64,000 nt of DNA, taken from positions 911,001 to 975,000 of the forward strand of contig NC_087193.1 in assembly GCF_035594125.1 (NCBI RefSeq). The letters are read 5' to 3'. Source of the stretch: Scylla paramamosain (Eukaryota; Arthropoda; Malacostraca; Decapoda; Portunidae). The notes beneath the pieces are model-generated. The model saw only the letters and a list, made by a program, of their open reading frames with translations. It made no database searches and was not told the origin of the DNA. Below are positions 49,359 to 61,455 of the stretch, piece after piece. Position 1 is the stretch's first letter, and the number at the start of each line of letters is the position of its first letter. A program made the translations under genes and the position numbers.

Positions 49359-51352
49359 TAATGAAGGGGTCAGTAGATATGTACCAAAGATCAAAACAAA
49401 GGAAGTGAAAAAGAAAAAAGACTGGTTTAATATGAGATGTATAACAGCAAGAAAAGAAAAAAGAAGGAGCATGGAATAGATGGAGAAAAAAAGGAGGAAG
49501 TGAGAAATGGGAAGATTTCAAGAAGCCAAGAAATGAATATATCAGAATCCTGAAAGAAGAAGAAAGGAATTATGAGAAAGATATAGTTAACAAATGCAAA
49601 GATGAGCCAAAGTTATTCTTCAGATATGTGAATGGGAAGATGAAAAACAGGCAGACAATAGATAAATTAACAAAAAATGACAAAATTACATATGAAGATA
49701 CATGGTTACAAGTGGAATTAATGAACAAATGCTTCCAGTCAGTATTTACTAAAGAAAGCAAATTTGAAGGAGAAAGAGCATGGCACAGAGACAATGTGAT
49801 GAGAGAGATACAGGTGAAAGATTTGGATGTAAGTAAGGCTCAAGGACCAAATGGAGTGTCCTACTGGATACTTAAGGAATGTTGTGAACAACTGGCAGAA
49901 GGTATACACAATACCATAGTATGTTCTTTTGAGGAAGGAAATATTCCTCTAGACTGGAGGAGAGCCAATATTGTGCCCATTTTTAAAGGAGGTAATAAAG
50001 AAGATCCATTGAATTATAGACCATTGTCCCTAACAAGTGTGGTGGCAAAAATAGAAGAAAGAATAGTTAAAAACAGATGGATGGAATATTTAGAAGAAAC
50101 ACATACATTGACTGACAGACAATTTGGTTTCAGAAGTGGAAGATCTTGTGTCATAAATTTAGTGAGCTTTTATAGTAGAGCAATTGATATAATTCAAGAG
50201 AGAGAGGGTTGGGCAGACTGTGTTTATTTAGACCTAAAAAAAAAAAAAAACATTTGAAAAGGTACCACACCAGAGACTGCTATGGAAAATTCAAAATATA
50301 AGTTGTTTGCAAGGAAACACACTAAATTGGATTACAGACTTCTTGAGGGACAGAAAAATGAGAACAGTATTAAAGGGAGAAAAATCAGAATGGTGTTGAG
50401 TTACAAGTGGAGTACCACAGGGGACAGTCTTATCCCCCATAACGTTTCTAGTGTATGTCAACGATATGGTGGATGAGGTTGACAGTTATATAAGTCTGTT
50501 TGCAGATGATGCAAAATCATTCAAAAGAGTGGAAAACAATATGGATTGTGAAATATTACAGAAAGATCTAAATAAGATATATAAATGGAGTAAGAAATGG
50601 GAAATGGAATTCAATGCAAAGAAATGCAAGGTGATGGAATTAGGAAAAAGCAAAAGAAGATTGACAAGTTCCTACACCATGGAAGAAGTGGAAATTAAGA
50701 AAACCAAAGAAAAAGACTTGGGAATTACAATCAGTGATAATTTATTACCAGAAAAACATGTAAACAAAATACTTGGGGAAAGCTATGAGTTACTGAGAAA
50801 GATGAAAGGGGCATTTGCTTACATGGATGAAGAGATGATTGAAAAAGTTGATGGAATATGTGATTTGACCAAAACTGGAATATGCCACAATTGTTTGGTC
50901 ACCCCATAATAAAAAACGAAATAAGGAAAATAGAAAGGATCCAAAGAACTGCAACCAAATTGGTACCAAGTTTGAGAGATTTAACCTATGAAGAAAGATT
51001 AGGGAGACTGAAGCTTCCATCATTACAAGAGAGAAGAGAAACAGGGGACCTGATTGCTATATACAGAGCTTTAAAGGGTAAGGATCAAGTTGACAAAGAA
51101 GACTTATTTGTGTGGGACTCAAGAGATACAAGAGGACATGAAGTGAAATTGAAGAAAACAGCAAGTAGAAGAGATGTCAAGAAATATGGTTTCCCAAACA
51201 GAAGCATAGAAATACGGAACAACTTAGATGAAACAGTGGTACAAGCAAAAAATATTCATGAATTTAAAGTTAAGCTGGATGCTTATAGATATGGAGACAG
51301 GACAGCACAAGCATAGCTCTTTTCCTGTAAAACACAACTAGGTAAATACACA
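49359..51352 (+). mobile_element. LINE C copy C1, part 2 (RT and 3' tail)
   Basis: RT segments: 49628-50257 (WILKECCEQLAEGIHNTIVC, NYRPLSLTSVVAKIEERIVK, RQFGFRSGRSCVINLVSFYS), a poly(A) run at 50236-50250 that breaks the frame at 'DLKKAF', 50451-50909 (SYISLFADDAKSFKRVENNM with intact FADD) and 50882-51316 (LPSLQERRETGDLIAIYRAL). The tail is ACAACTAGGTAAATACACAT at about 51332-51352, with LINE C2 following directly. Confidence 0.87.
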
Positions 51353-51769
51353 TTCAAGATGCCGAGCCAGATGGACAGCTGCACAAGGCTGCTCCAACTT
51401 CTGCCCCATCATCACCAAGTCACAGTGACCTAGTGGCTGGAAATGGGTAGGAGCTTTGTTAAGTGCTGTCCCATCTAAAACAGTAGTGTGTTGACTGAAT
51501 TAAACAATACAGTGGCAAAAATGAGTGTTAGAAAGAAGCTCCATGAAAAAGCAGTGCCTGTTTCATTTATAGCTGGTGATGATGCATGGTGATGAAAAGT
51601 TTTGTGTTAAGCTCTGAAAAAAGAATCACTGATAAACAAATTTACATATGGATGAGTGTTAATGCTAGAAAATATGTTGGATGATAAGAATGTAAGGCTG
51701 AAAGAACTGGAATTGAAGAATAGTGCTGTGATAGTGGAGAACTAGAATTTAAAGAAAAGGTATGCTGAG

Positions 51770-52306
51770 TTGGAAAAGAAATTTTGTGACCTGCAAGCAA
51801 AGGTGGCAGATAATGAGGATGGAGTCAAAGCTAATGAGAAGACAGTCAGGGTTCTGCATGAAAACAAAGTTGAACTTGGAAAGGCCCGTGAATTAAAATG
51901 TGTTGAATTCAAGAACATGAAGGAACAAGTAAAAGAAGCAGTACCCAAAACTGTGCTTAAGGTAATTAAGGAGAAGGAGGGTCTTGTAAGGGACACAGTT
52001 GAAAGGAAAAAGTGTGTAACTGCTTTTGGACTAAAGGAGAGAGTGACACTAAAGAAACAGAAGAGGGAGAAACAGGAAAGGGAGACTGCCAAGAAATTAA
52101 TTGGAGAGATGCAAGAGGAAGGCAGTAAGTGGGATGAAGAAATTGAAGAGGTTCACAGAATTGGTAAATATGTGGAAGGAGGACACCGCCCATTAAAGAT
52201 AAGATTTAGGGTCACAAGCTGTGGCGTTGGAAGTGTTGGCCAAGATATAGAAATAGACAAGAATAGATTGATACAAGAAAGTCTGGGTGAAAAGAGACAT
52301 GAATGA
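51770..52306 (+). pseudogene. ORF1-like coiled-coil protein (LINE C2)
   Basis: 178-codon open frame, strongly Lys/Glu-rich with heptad-like spacing (MEKKFCDLQAKVADNEDGVK), then TVERKKCVTAFGLKERVTLK, and EIEEVHRIGKYVEGGHRPLK followed by IRF. The HRIGKY...RPLKIRF block matches the ORF1p-like RNA-binding segment of C1 and C3. The frame is lost after 52306, although 'VWVKRDMNEQDK' continues in another frame. Confidence 0.72.
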
Positions 52307-53568
52307 ACAAGACAAAGGTAAGATAAACGATCTGCTGAATGAAGCCCACAAAAAAAATGTGACTAGAACAGAGACAGAGTTTTACTGGAAAGTCATAGAC
52401 ATGAAGATAACGAACTGGTATGTGCAGGTGGCAGAGAGGGGAAGTGAAAACTAAGTGTCATGCACAAATGCGAATGGGGTGACGTCTGCACTACTAGGGT
52501 AAAATGATTATTTAGAACATAAACCAGATATTATGGGGATCACAGAGACCAAATTAAGTGATACATTTGTGAATCTCAACATAAGTGGTGAAAGATATAA
52601 TATATAGAAGAGAAATAGAAAATGTAAACAAGGAGGTAGAGTGATTATGTTAGTGAAGAAGAACCTGGTGGTTGGTGAGGTGACATACAGTGAAGAAAGT
52701 GGAGAAGTGTTGAGGGTGGAAATAAAGAGGAGAGGACGAGGGAAGAGAGATTATGCAATAGTATACATTCCAACAAAAAACAAAATCATGGAGTACTGAG
52801 GATTATGGAAAAATGTTAATGGATACAAGTGAACACATGAAAAGTTTGATTGCAAAGAGTGGCAACATAATCCTGATTGGGGATTTCAAGTGTAAGGAGG
52901 TGTGTTGGGAGGACTTGTTGACATAGTGGATGAAGGAAAATACCAGATTCAGAGCAAATGAAGAACCCTCAAGGTTGGATTTATTGTTCACAAAAGAACA
53001 AGAAATTACAGAAGACCTCAACTACAGGACCCTGACTGGGAAGAATGACCACATTTTATTTGAGTTTGGTATAGAAGAGGAAATAGAAGAAGGAAGGAAA
53101 GCGGACTATAGAAAAGGCAGTCAGAACTATAGTAAAACAAATTTCAATGAATTAAGGAAATACTTTGAGGAAGTTGACTGGAGTAAATTTGATGAAACAA
53201 AGGGAGTGGAAGAAAGGTGGAACATTTTGCTCGAGATACATAAAGAAGGAATAGAGACAAGTGCTGAAGACATCTGCAAAAGGATTTAGAGTAAATGACT
53301 GGTTTAAGAGAGGATGTGAGAGGGCAAGAAAGGAAAGAGAGATGGAGGAGAAATAAAAGAGGTGACCAGTGAAATAAATATGTGGAAGAAAGTGATAAAT
53401 ATGTACTAATACACAGGGAGAAAAGGAATTATCAAAAGAATATCACAGACAAATGCAAAAACCAACCAAAACTATTTTACCGATATGTGAATGGGAAGTT
53501 AAAGAACAAAGTTGGAATAAATAAACTACAAGTTGGAGTGGTATTTGAAGAGGTAGGAAAGATGGCTG

Positions 53569-53790
53569 AAGTGATGAGTAAGTGTTTCCAGAAGGTTTTT
53601 ACAAGAGAGAGAGTGGATTTCAGGAGCAGGAGGATGTAAAGATGATTGACACAGGGTTGACAGAAATAAATGTTACTGCACTGTAACATTTATTTCTGTC
53701 AACCCTGTGTCAATCATCTTTACATCCTCCTGCTCCTGAAATCCACTCTCTCTCTTGTAAAAACCTTCTGGAAACACTTACTCATCACTT
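53569..53790. repeat. 222-bp perfect palindrome inside LINE C2
   Basis: Arms of 108 bp (53569-53676 and 53683-53790) are exact reverse complements as far as can be read by eye, separated by TGCACT. The left arm is ordinary LINE C coding sequence (VMSKCFQKVFTRERVDF); the right arm is its inverted duplicate, after which the LINE sense resumes with 'VKKIMEDQDIRKATGPDRV'. Confidence 0.93.
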
Positions 53791-55345
53791 GTTAAGGTGA
53801 AGAAGATAATGGAGGACCAAGATATAAGGAAAGCAACAGGCCCAGACAGAGTATTTAATTGGATTTTAAGGGAATATAGTCAGTATTGGCCAAAAATATC
53901 TACATAATAATAATACATTCATTAAAAGAGGGAAAGGTCCCAGTGGAGTGGAAAAAAACAGATATAGTGCCAATTTTCAAGGGAGGAAATAAGGAAGACC
54001 CTTCAAACTACAGACCAGTATAATTAACAAGTGTAGTGGCTAAGATATGTGGAAGAGTTATAGAAGACAAATGGATCAAGTATTTTGGAAAAAATAACAA
54101 TGTGTTGACAAACAGACAATTTGGTTTTTGAAGAGGAAAATCATGTACTACGAATCTGTTGAGTTTCTATTCACAAGTTATAGACATTGTGCAGAAGAGA
54201 GATGGTTGGGTAGACTGTATTTGGACCTCTAAAAAGCATTTGACAAAGTATCGCATAGGAGGTTGTTATGGAAACTGAAGATGTTTGGAGGATTGTAAGA
54301 AGAGCTGCTAAAGTGGATGGAGAACTTCCTGGAAGGTAGAGATATGTGAACAGAATTAAGAATTAAAGTCAGCCTTGAAGAGAGTTTTAAGTGGGTTTCT
54401 GCAGGGTTCTGTGTTGGCACTGGTAATGTTTACTGTGTACATTAGTGATATGCCAGAAGAAATAACTAGCTACATTAGCTTATTTGCAGATGATACAAAA
54501 TTATTGAGAAAAATAGAAAAGAAGATTGCATAGTACTTCAGTGGAACTTAAAACAAGATCTGGGAGTGAGACCAAAAGTGGCAGATGGAATTCAATGCAA
54601 AGAAATGCAGTGCAATAGAATTTGGCAAGAGTGGCAAGAGACAGACAGGAGATTATTCATTGGGAAATGAATCAGCAAAAGAACAGAAGAAAGAGATCTT
54701 GATGTAATTATTAATGACAAGCTGTCACCAGAGAAACACATAAACAAGATTAGAAGTGAAGCCTATAACCTACTGAGAAACATAAGGGCAGCATTTACAC
54801 ATCTGGATGAGGAAATGCTTAAAAAAACAGATTGTGACCATGATATGCCCAAGATTGGAGTATTCAACTGTGGTATGATCACCTAGTGCCAAGAAATCTA
54901 TAAGAAAATTGGGAGGGATACAAAAAGAACAGCAACAAAGTTACCTCCAAGCTTGTAGGATCTACTGTAAAAAGAAAGACTGTCTAAATTGGGCCTTATA
55001 ACATTGGAATAGAGAAGAGAGAGGTGATTTGATCTCACTATACATAGTGATGATTGGAATGGAAAACTTGGATAAGAAGGACCTGGTGGCATGGGATACA
55101 AGAGACTTAAGGGGACAGGGCAGAAAACTGAAAAAAAGGTGCTCACAAAAGAGATGTTTAGAAAATAGCTTCCCATATAGAACTGTGGAGGTCTGGAATG
55201 ACTTGGACAAAGAAGTCAATGATGCAAGTAAGATAAATTAATTTCAGACAAAGTTAGAAAAAATAGAAATGGAGACAGGACAGCACAAGCATAGCTCTTT
55301 TCTTGTATGTTAAAACTAGGTAAATACAAATAGGTAAATTCACAC

Positions 55346-55955
55346 AAGTGCCACTGAGCTGATTGGATGCATCCACAGCTAGAGAGAAAGAAGAGAGAAA
55401 AAAGGGGTAAGGAAATTATAGCAGAAGTGGTGGGAGGAGAGGAGATAGTTGAACAAACTGAAGAGGTTTACAGGATTGGAAAGTATGACAAAAATGGAGC
55501 AAGACCAATGAAAATAAGATTCATGTCACAAACAGCAGTGGAACATGTCATACAAAGAACAAGAAAATTGGCAAATGTAAAAGGAATGAGGGGAATGAGG
55601 ATAAAAAGAGACATAAACAAAGAAGAGATAAACTGAAAAGAGTTGAGAATAGAGGCCCATTCAAAAAACAAGGAGAGAACACAAGAACAAGTGAGAAATT
55701 TCATTTGGAAAGTTGTGGACATGAAAGTGAGGAAATGGTGGCACAAAGATGCTACAGAAGATCACCAAGCAGAAGCTTAAAAATTATGAATACAAACATA
55801 GATGGTTTGGTGTTGAGTCTATTGGAACTTAAAGACTACCTAAAAACAATAAACCAGACATGGCAGGTTTAACGGAAACCAAACTAAAAGAAGAAACAAA
55901 GTTGAGATTTGCCAAGGAAGGATATAGCACATGAATGAGAGACAGAAAATAAGCA
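55346..55955 (+). mobile_element. LINE C copy C3, 5' part only
   Basis: Begins right after the C2 tail. 55367-55636 encodes ORF1-like sequence: EQTEEVYRIGKYDKNGARPM, KIRFMSQTAVEHVI, MRIKRDINKEEIN. The ORF1 C-terminus and endonuclease start follow in other frames ('VRNFIWKVVDMKVRKWWHKD', 'ETKLKEETKL'). It stops near 55955 with no RT. Confidence 0.78.
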
Positions 55956-55969
55956 TGTACATTTTCATC

Positions 55970-56390
55970 CATTGCACCACTCAGTAATATACACTGTTTG
56001 TTCTCACACACTACTGTTGCTCTCACCTTCCCATCTAGTCATCCCACACACCCCTCTCAGAAAAACTCATTTCCACACCACGCACTCTTGACTGTTGTAC
56101 ACTATTCCCCATCCAGGTCTCTGATCCATACATCAATGTTGGCAAGTTAATACTATTCCTTAACCCTCTCTTTCCATTCATGTGTTGGCAAGTTAAAGCT
56201 ATTCCTTAACCCTCTCTTTCCATTCACAGACACATATTTCCTTTCCCTGATTTTTGCAAGTGATTTTATGATGCACTTGCTCATCCCAACCCTCTTGTAT
56301 CTTTCCATTCACTTCACCATGCTTACCAAGCACTGCTCTCAGATACTTAAATTCACTCACCCCAATCCAAAATGACTTACAGTCTATAGC
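55970..56390 (-). mobile_element. Reverse-transcriptase C-terminal fragment of another LINE family
   Basis: In minus sense, with frame changes: 'EFKYLRAVLGKHGEVNGKIQ', 'KNQGKEICVCEWKERVKE', then 'WMRDLDGE', 'EMSFSERGVWDD'. This resembles the 'EF KYLGTVLCKHG' C-terminal region of a LINE different from A-E. A 46-bp segment containing 'gttggcaagttaa' and 'ctattccttaaccctctctt' is tandemly duplicated at about 56139-56225. Confidence 0.55.
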
Positions 56391-56928
56391 TTGTACACAT
56401 TTCCAGCCCGAGGAGGGGCAAGAAAGGTGAAATCGATGATGGTATGGTGTGTGTAGCTGTTATAAAAACACTCTTGGAGTGAATTGGTATCTCCTGTAAG
56501 AATTGTTTCCACTAACTTCTAGGCAGCATTATGGCTGTGATAAGTTATGACATCACTTTTTGCTTGTGAAAGTGATCAGGCAGTAAGAAGCCATATCTTT
56601 ACTGTTACGATAGCCACTAGAATTCTTGACGGCAGATGAGCCACAGCCTCCAGACTGATGGAATAAATAAATACTGAGTTTTGTAATAGAAGAAACATGA
56701 AGTGTGTCATGTTCAACTATTGCTGCTTTTAACTAGGCAAGATGGTCAAAACCGATCAAGAACTACAGACTACTGATTAAGAACCGATCCCATCTTTGCG
56801 GATCATTTCATTTTGTCTGGACAGCATTAAACAGTATGCGAATGCACCCATCACAGACCAAACACAAAAATCAGCAGTAAAGAAAATTCTTGATCTTTGT
56901 TGATGGAAAGTTGTGTGCTTAATATGAA
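56391..56928. other. Intron sequence, nothing recognised
   Basis: Unique-looking sequence leading into the first satellite units; no supported feature. Confidence 0.35.
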
Positions 56929-57056
56929 ATGAGAAAGAGACAGCACCTGTCACAATGAGAGAAAGACGTCTGTTGCAATAAAAAAGAGACAGCACCTGTC
57001 ACAATGAGAGAAAGATGGCACCCGTCACAATGAGAGAAAGATGGCACCTGTCATAA
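56929..57056. repeat. 26-bp satellite, left block
   Basis: About five units of GAGAAAGACAGCACCTGTCACAAT type with variants (GATGGCACC, GTCTGTTGCAAT). Same family as 60046-61240; separated from it by LINE D. Confidence 0.88.
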
Positions 57057-57826
57057 ACAGCACTACACAATCAGCGAGCGTCGTACTAGTGTCTTCCTTG
57101 ACCCAGCTCGGTGGGAGAGAGATACAAACTTCCACTCGATTCCGGATCAGGATCACGGGTCCTCATCCCAGCGAGCTCTGTGACTGATCCTTGACAGTCC
57201 CAGGCTGCTCTGTCTGAGAAGGAAGTGCGTGCACCTTACTACTGCTACAACCATATCTTGAGAACTACACCCAGTTCACCAGCCAACCAATCAGCGGCCA
57301 GCAGGACATCGACTCAACTCGCACTCGCCCAGTCTACCTACAGCCGCCGAGGAAGATACATCTCCTGAGTCTTCCTATCTCCACGGCTCCAAGTCTCGGC
57401 CAATCAGCGCGTGGCTTTACAGCCAGGTGGGAGCTGGCTAGAGTCAGTCTAACTCTGGTCACCGAGCCAGGCACATCTCATTGTGCTAGCCCTGGAATCT
57501 CACATTCCAGTGCCCAGGATTTCAGTGTTCTCCAGAGCTTCAGTGTTCTTCAGTGTTATCCAGTGCTTCTTCACTGTTCCCCCTCACCACAGTGCCCAGG
57601 ATTCATCCCCTTCCCTGCCCATCCCTAGCTCCACAGTGCTCAGGATTAACCCCTAGTGCCCAAGATTTACTCCCCAGCCATAAGTGAGTGCTACAGAACT
57701 TCCCCCACGGTGCCCAGGATTACACATTCCCTCTACAGAGCCCAGGATTAACCCCAAGCTTGCAGTGTTACTATGATGGCGCGAGAATGTGTTAGTGCTA
57801 TCGACCTTTGAACAGCCATGGGGTGA

Positions 57827-59198
57827 GTGAAAATCAAACATCTGTGGTCGAAGAAGCTTGCTACCAAGCGAAAGCTCCTGGACATACTGGCCCCAGATGT
57901 CAAAGTGGTGCGGCTCATCCCTGTATGGGATGCTATAGTTGTCCTCACGGCGACAGACCAGGATGCAGACGTAATCTTCCAGAATCTTGAGAAAGCTGCA
58001 GGAAGAAATGTTCATTCCTCTGCTACTCCTGGAGTTCAAGGCCCAGAGAACGATCATCTGTGCTAGGCTCGATGAGCTCATCTGTGAGCACACACCTGTG
58101 CAAATGGAGGAGGAAGTTGAACGGCTTCACAACTGGGTGAAGGTGGCGGAAGTGTTCTGATTTCCCAGTCGGAACACCATCAAGATCACCTTCGAGGAGA
58201 GTTGGATGGCTCAGAAGGCAAGAGAGCAGGGCATCAGGATGTTCAACATGTCCATCCCTTCACAGATATGACAAGAGGTATACACTCCTCTACTCTCCTG
58301 CAACAAGTGTCAGGAGATTGAAACGCACCCCACCAACCAGTGCCCCCATCCTGCTGATTACACCAGGTGCTCCGAGTGTGTCAGCCTGGACCACACATAC
58401 AGGACGTGTCAGGCCAAAGACAAGCACTGTGTAAACTGCCGGGGAGCTCACAGTGTGAGAGCCATGTATATAGGGAGGCACTAAAAACAAAGGAAGAGAA
58501 GCAACAACAGGAGAGGATGCAGCCCACAACCACTTATGCCCAAGCTACAAAAGACCCTGGAGACGGCAGGGCTCAGCATGGCAGGACTCATGTGTGTACT
58601 GCATGCCCATCTGGTTAATGCTGCAGACCTGGGGTCCTTCCAGGCAACAATCACAGAGTCTTAGGCTCATCGGCCTGAAAGATGTTAAGCTGCCTCCTGA
58701 CCCATCTTCGGCAGCTATACTTAAGGTCATCACGGGCACCATGGGTCCAGCTCCTCTGCCCAACAACATCCCACAAGGAATTGCTCAAGAAAAAGCTCAA
58801 GAAAAGGCAACCACAACCACAACCGCTGCCCCTCTCCCCTTTGGTAGGCCCGGCTGTAGTGGGAAGGAAGAGGAAGGTCTCAGCCACGCCACGACCACCG
58901 AGGAAGAGGAAGATGAGAACGATATCCAGGTCAGCATCTTCAAGACACCTGGCCTAAGGAGACAACTTACCAAGTGCTTAGGAAGGGATTCAATGAGGGT
59001 AGGTACAAGATTGGCCACAACGGAACACGAGCTAACACTGCTCCCGTTCTCAACTGGCTGAGGAAACAAAAACAGAACCTGGAAGAGATACTGTGCTCCA
59101 TGCCTGAGGATGACTTCATGGCATTCACCACCGGACCACTACCGAGGAAGCGGGGTATAGGCGGTAGAGGCAGGAAAGCACATCCCAGACAGACATAA
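57827..59198 (+). pseudogene. LINE D gag/ORF1 with CCHC zinc knuckles, frame-broken
   Basis: Several frames. Start 57827-58066 MKIKHLWSKKLATKRKLLDI, LAPDVKVVRLIPVWDAIVVL. The knuckle region is at about 58300-58465: CNKCQEIETHPTNQCPHPAD, CSECVSLDHTYRTCQAKDKH, CVNCRGAHS, i.e. three Cys/His clusters, the middle one C-x2-C-x4-H-x4-C. A Pro/Thr/Glu-rich C-terminus follows (58594-59061). Such ORF1 proteins bind element RNA. At least three frameshifts or stops. Confidence 0.7.
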
Positions 59199-59209
59199 TG
59201 ACACGACTA

Positions 59210-60010
59210 AGGGTAATACTGCACAATGTCTTGACGTGGAACAGCACCCGTCAGTATGACTTGACTAACACCTACAGACACTTTGACCCAGACATCATAT
59301 TGATAACTAGCCATGGACTATGAGACATGACACGACTAAAAATACCAAGATACTCTGTCCACCACAGTAACCAAGCAGACAAGCCCATGGATGGAGTAGC
59401 CATTGCTGTGAGGTGGACATTAACCCACAAGGCTGAGGATGACTTTATATTAGGGACCTTGGCGGTAGAGTTAGACACGGCAGACGGACCAGTGACAATA
59501 GCTACATCTTACTTACCACCAAGACGACCATATCTTCCACATCCAGACTTTCTCAAATTATTAAGAAGACAAACGCCAGACTTTCTGGTGGGAGACTTAA
59601 ATGCACAGCATATGACATTAGGAACAACGTCAACCAATCAAGTAGGACGCGACCTAGTAGACTATCTATATTATCAGACAGCCAGATGAATAGGACCAGA
59701 CTTCCTGAAATTCTACAGATCCCACTCTAGGACCACTCCAGACATTATACTAATCAACAGATACAACTTTCTTAACAATAATATCCCACCCAGAACACTC
59801 ACAACGAGCGACCACATCCCCATAATTTTAGATATCGCCACCTCCCCTATTCTTATTCCCATAACTAAAAAATACTCCTTCCGCAGAACTAACGGGGATG
59901 CCTTTAGACAGACCAGGACTTGCAGATGACAGATGTCCCTGACTTGACACACGGGACCCAAGAGGATGAGGCGCTGGAGATGTGGACCAAGACAGTGAAG
60001 ACAGTGGCAG
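59210..60010 (+). pseudogene. LINE D endonuclease domain, frame-broken
   Basis: 'RVILHNVLTWNSTRQYDLTN' opens the domain. 59327-59689 encodes RYSVHHSNQADKPMDGVAIA, VTIATSYLPPRRPYLPHPDF and DFLVGDLNAQHMTLGTTSTN, the GDLNA motif of jockey/I endonucleases. 'TPDIILINRYNFLNNNIPPR' and TTSDHIPIILDI (SDH motif) follow. Stops occur near 59322 and 59688 and after 59925. Confidence 0.75.
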
Positions 60011-60045
60011 ACACATCCCTAACACCAGACAGAGACGAACTCAGG

Positions 60046-61455
60046 GAGAAATGAGAGAAAGACAGCATCTGTCACAATGAGAAAAAGACAGCACCTGTCA
60101 CAATGAGAAAGACAGCACCTGTCACAATGAGAAAAAGACAGCACCTGTCACAATGAAAGACAGCACCTGTCACAATGAGAAAGACAGCACCTGTCACAAT
60201 GAGAAAAAGACAGCACCTGTCACAATGAGAAAAAGACAGCACCTGTCACAATGAGAAAAAGACAGCACCTGTCACAATGAAAGACAGCACCTGTCACAAT
60301 GAGAAAAAGACCACCTGTCACAATGAGAAAGACAGCACCTGTCACAATGAGAAAAAGACAGCACCTGTCACAATGAGAAAGACAGCACCTGTCACAATGA
60401 GAAAAAGACAGCACCTGTCACAATGAGAAAGACAGCACCTGTCACAATGAGAAAGACAGCACCTGTCACAATGAGAAAAAGACAGCACCTGTCACAATGA
60501 GAAAAAGACAGCACCTGTCACAATGAGAAAAAGACAGCACCTGTCACAATGAGAAAAAGACAGCACCTGTCACAATGAGAAAAAGACAGCACCTTTCACA
60601 ATGAGAGAAAGATAGCACCTGTCACAATGAGAAAAAGACAGCACCTGTCACAGTGAGATAAAGACAGCACCTGTCACAATAAGAAAAAGACAGCACCTGT
60701 CACAATGAGAGAAAAATGGCGCCTGTCACAATGAGAGAAAGAAAGCACATCAAAATGAGAGAAAGACAGCACCTATCACAATGAGAGAAAGACAGCACCT
60801 GTCAATGAGAAAGACTGCCTGTCACAATGAGAAAAAAATGGCACCTGTCACAATAAGAGAAAGACAGCACCTGTCACAATGAAAGACAGCACCTGTCACA
60901 ATAAGAGAAAGACAGCACCTGTCACAATGAAAGACAGCACCTGTCACAATAAGAGAAAGACAGCACCTGTCACAATGAAAGACAGCACCTGTCACAATGA
61001 AAGACAGCACCTGGCACAATGAAAGACAGCACCTGTCACAATGAAAGACAGCACCTATCACAATGAAAGACAGCACCTGTCACAATGAAAGACAGCACCT
61101 GTCACAATGAGAGAGGCAGCACCTGTCACAATGTGAGAAAGACAACATTTCACAATGAGAAAGAGATGGTGCCTGTTGCAATGAGAGAGACAACACCTGT
61201 CACAATGAGAAAGAGATGGTACCTGTCACATTGAGCAATGGGGGCCGCCTGTCACAATGAGCAGTGGGTGGTACCTGTCACAAGGAACAGCTGGGGGTGC
61301 CTGTCACATTGAGCAGCGGGGTCTGCCTGTCACAATGAACAGTGGGGGGCTGCCTGTCAGAATGAGCAGTGGGGAGCTCCCTGTCACAATGAGCAGCAGG
61401 AGCCGCCTCTCACAGTGAGCAGCTGGGGGTTTCTGTCACAATGAGCAGCAGAGGG
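60046..61455. repeat. 26-bp satellite (right block) grading into a related 27-bp variant
   Basis: About 45 units. Consensus GAGAAAAAGACAGCACCTGT followed by CACAAT, with length variants lacking 2 to 5 bases of the A-rich part. From about 61220 the units change to GAGCAGTGGGGGCCGCCTGT plus CACAAT, keeping the CCTGTCACAATGAG core. Variants are interleaved, suggesting repeated local duplication. Confidence 0.93.

Larger units (their letters stand above)
51353..55345 (+). mobile_element. LINE C copy C2, nearly full length
   Basis: 5' UTR from 51353, ORF1-like coiled-coil 51770-52306, endonuclease about 52450-53290 ('CTNANGVTSALL', 'KPDIMGITETKLSDTF', RLDLLFTKEQEI, LTGKNDHILFEFGI), RT 53380-55250 in broken frames ('NYRPV', 'FADDTKLLRK' at about 54484-54512, 'LSPEKHINKI'). 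The 3' tail has AAAACTAGGTAAATACAAAT at about 55312. A 222-bp palindrome (53569-53790) sits at the start of the RT. C3 follows directly. Confidence 0.83.
57057..60045 (+). mobile_element. LINE D: zinc-knuckle ORF1 and endonuclease, RT missing
   Basis: About 3 kb between two satellite blocks. It has a GC-richer 5' region (57057-57820) with repeated CAGTGCCCAGGATT motifs, an ORF1/gag with CCHC knuckles (about 57827-59198) and an endonuclease (about 59210-60010). This matches the 5' half of I/jockey-type elements. No reverse transcriptase follows; the satellite restarts at about 60046. The loss of the 3' half is opposite to usual 5' truncation. Confidence 0.75.

Noticed and set aside
46309..55955. 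Tandem LINE C copies as a simple segmental duplication
   Set aside because: C1, C2 and C3 differ strongly in sequence and in internal rearrangements, so one recent tandem duplication does not explain them.
60220..61076. Minus-strand Cys-rich repeat frame over the satellite, resembling a repeat protein
   Set aside because: It only reflects the 26-bp unit read in one frame; unit-length variants break the frame, and no start or splice context exists.
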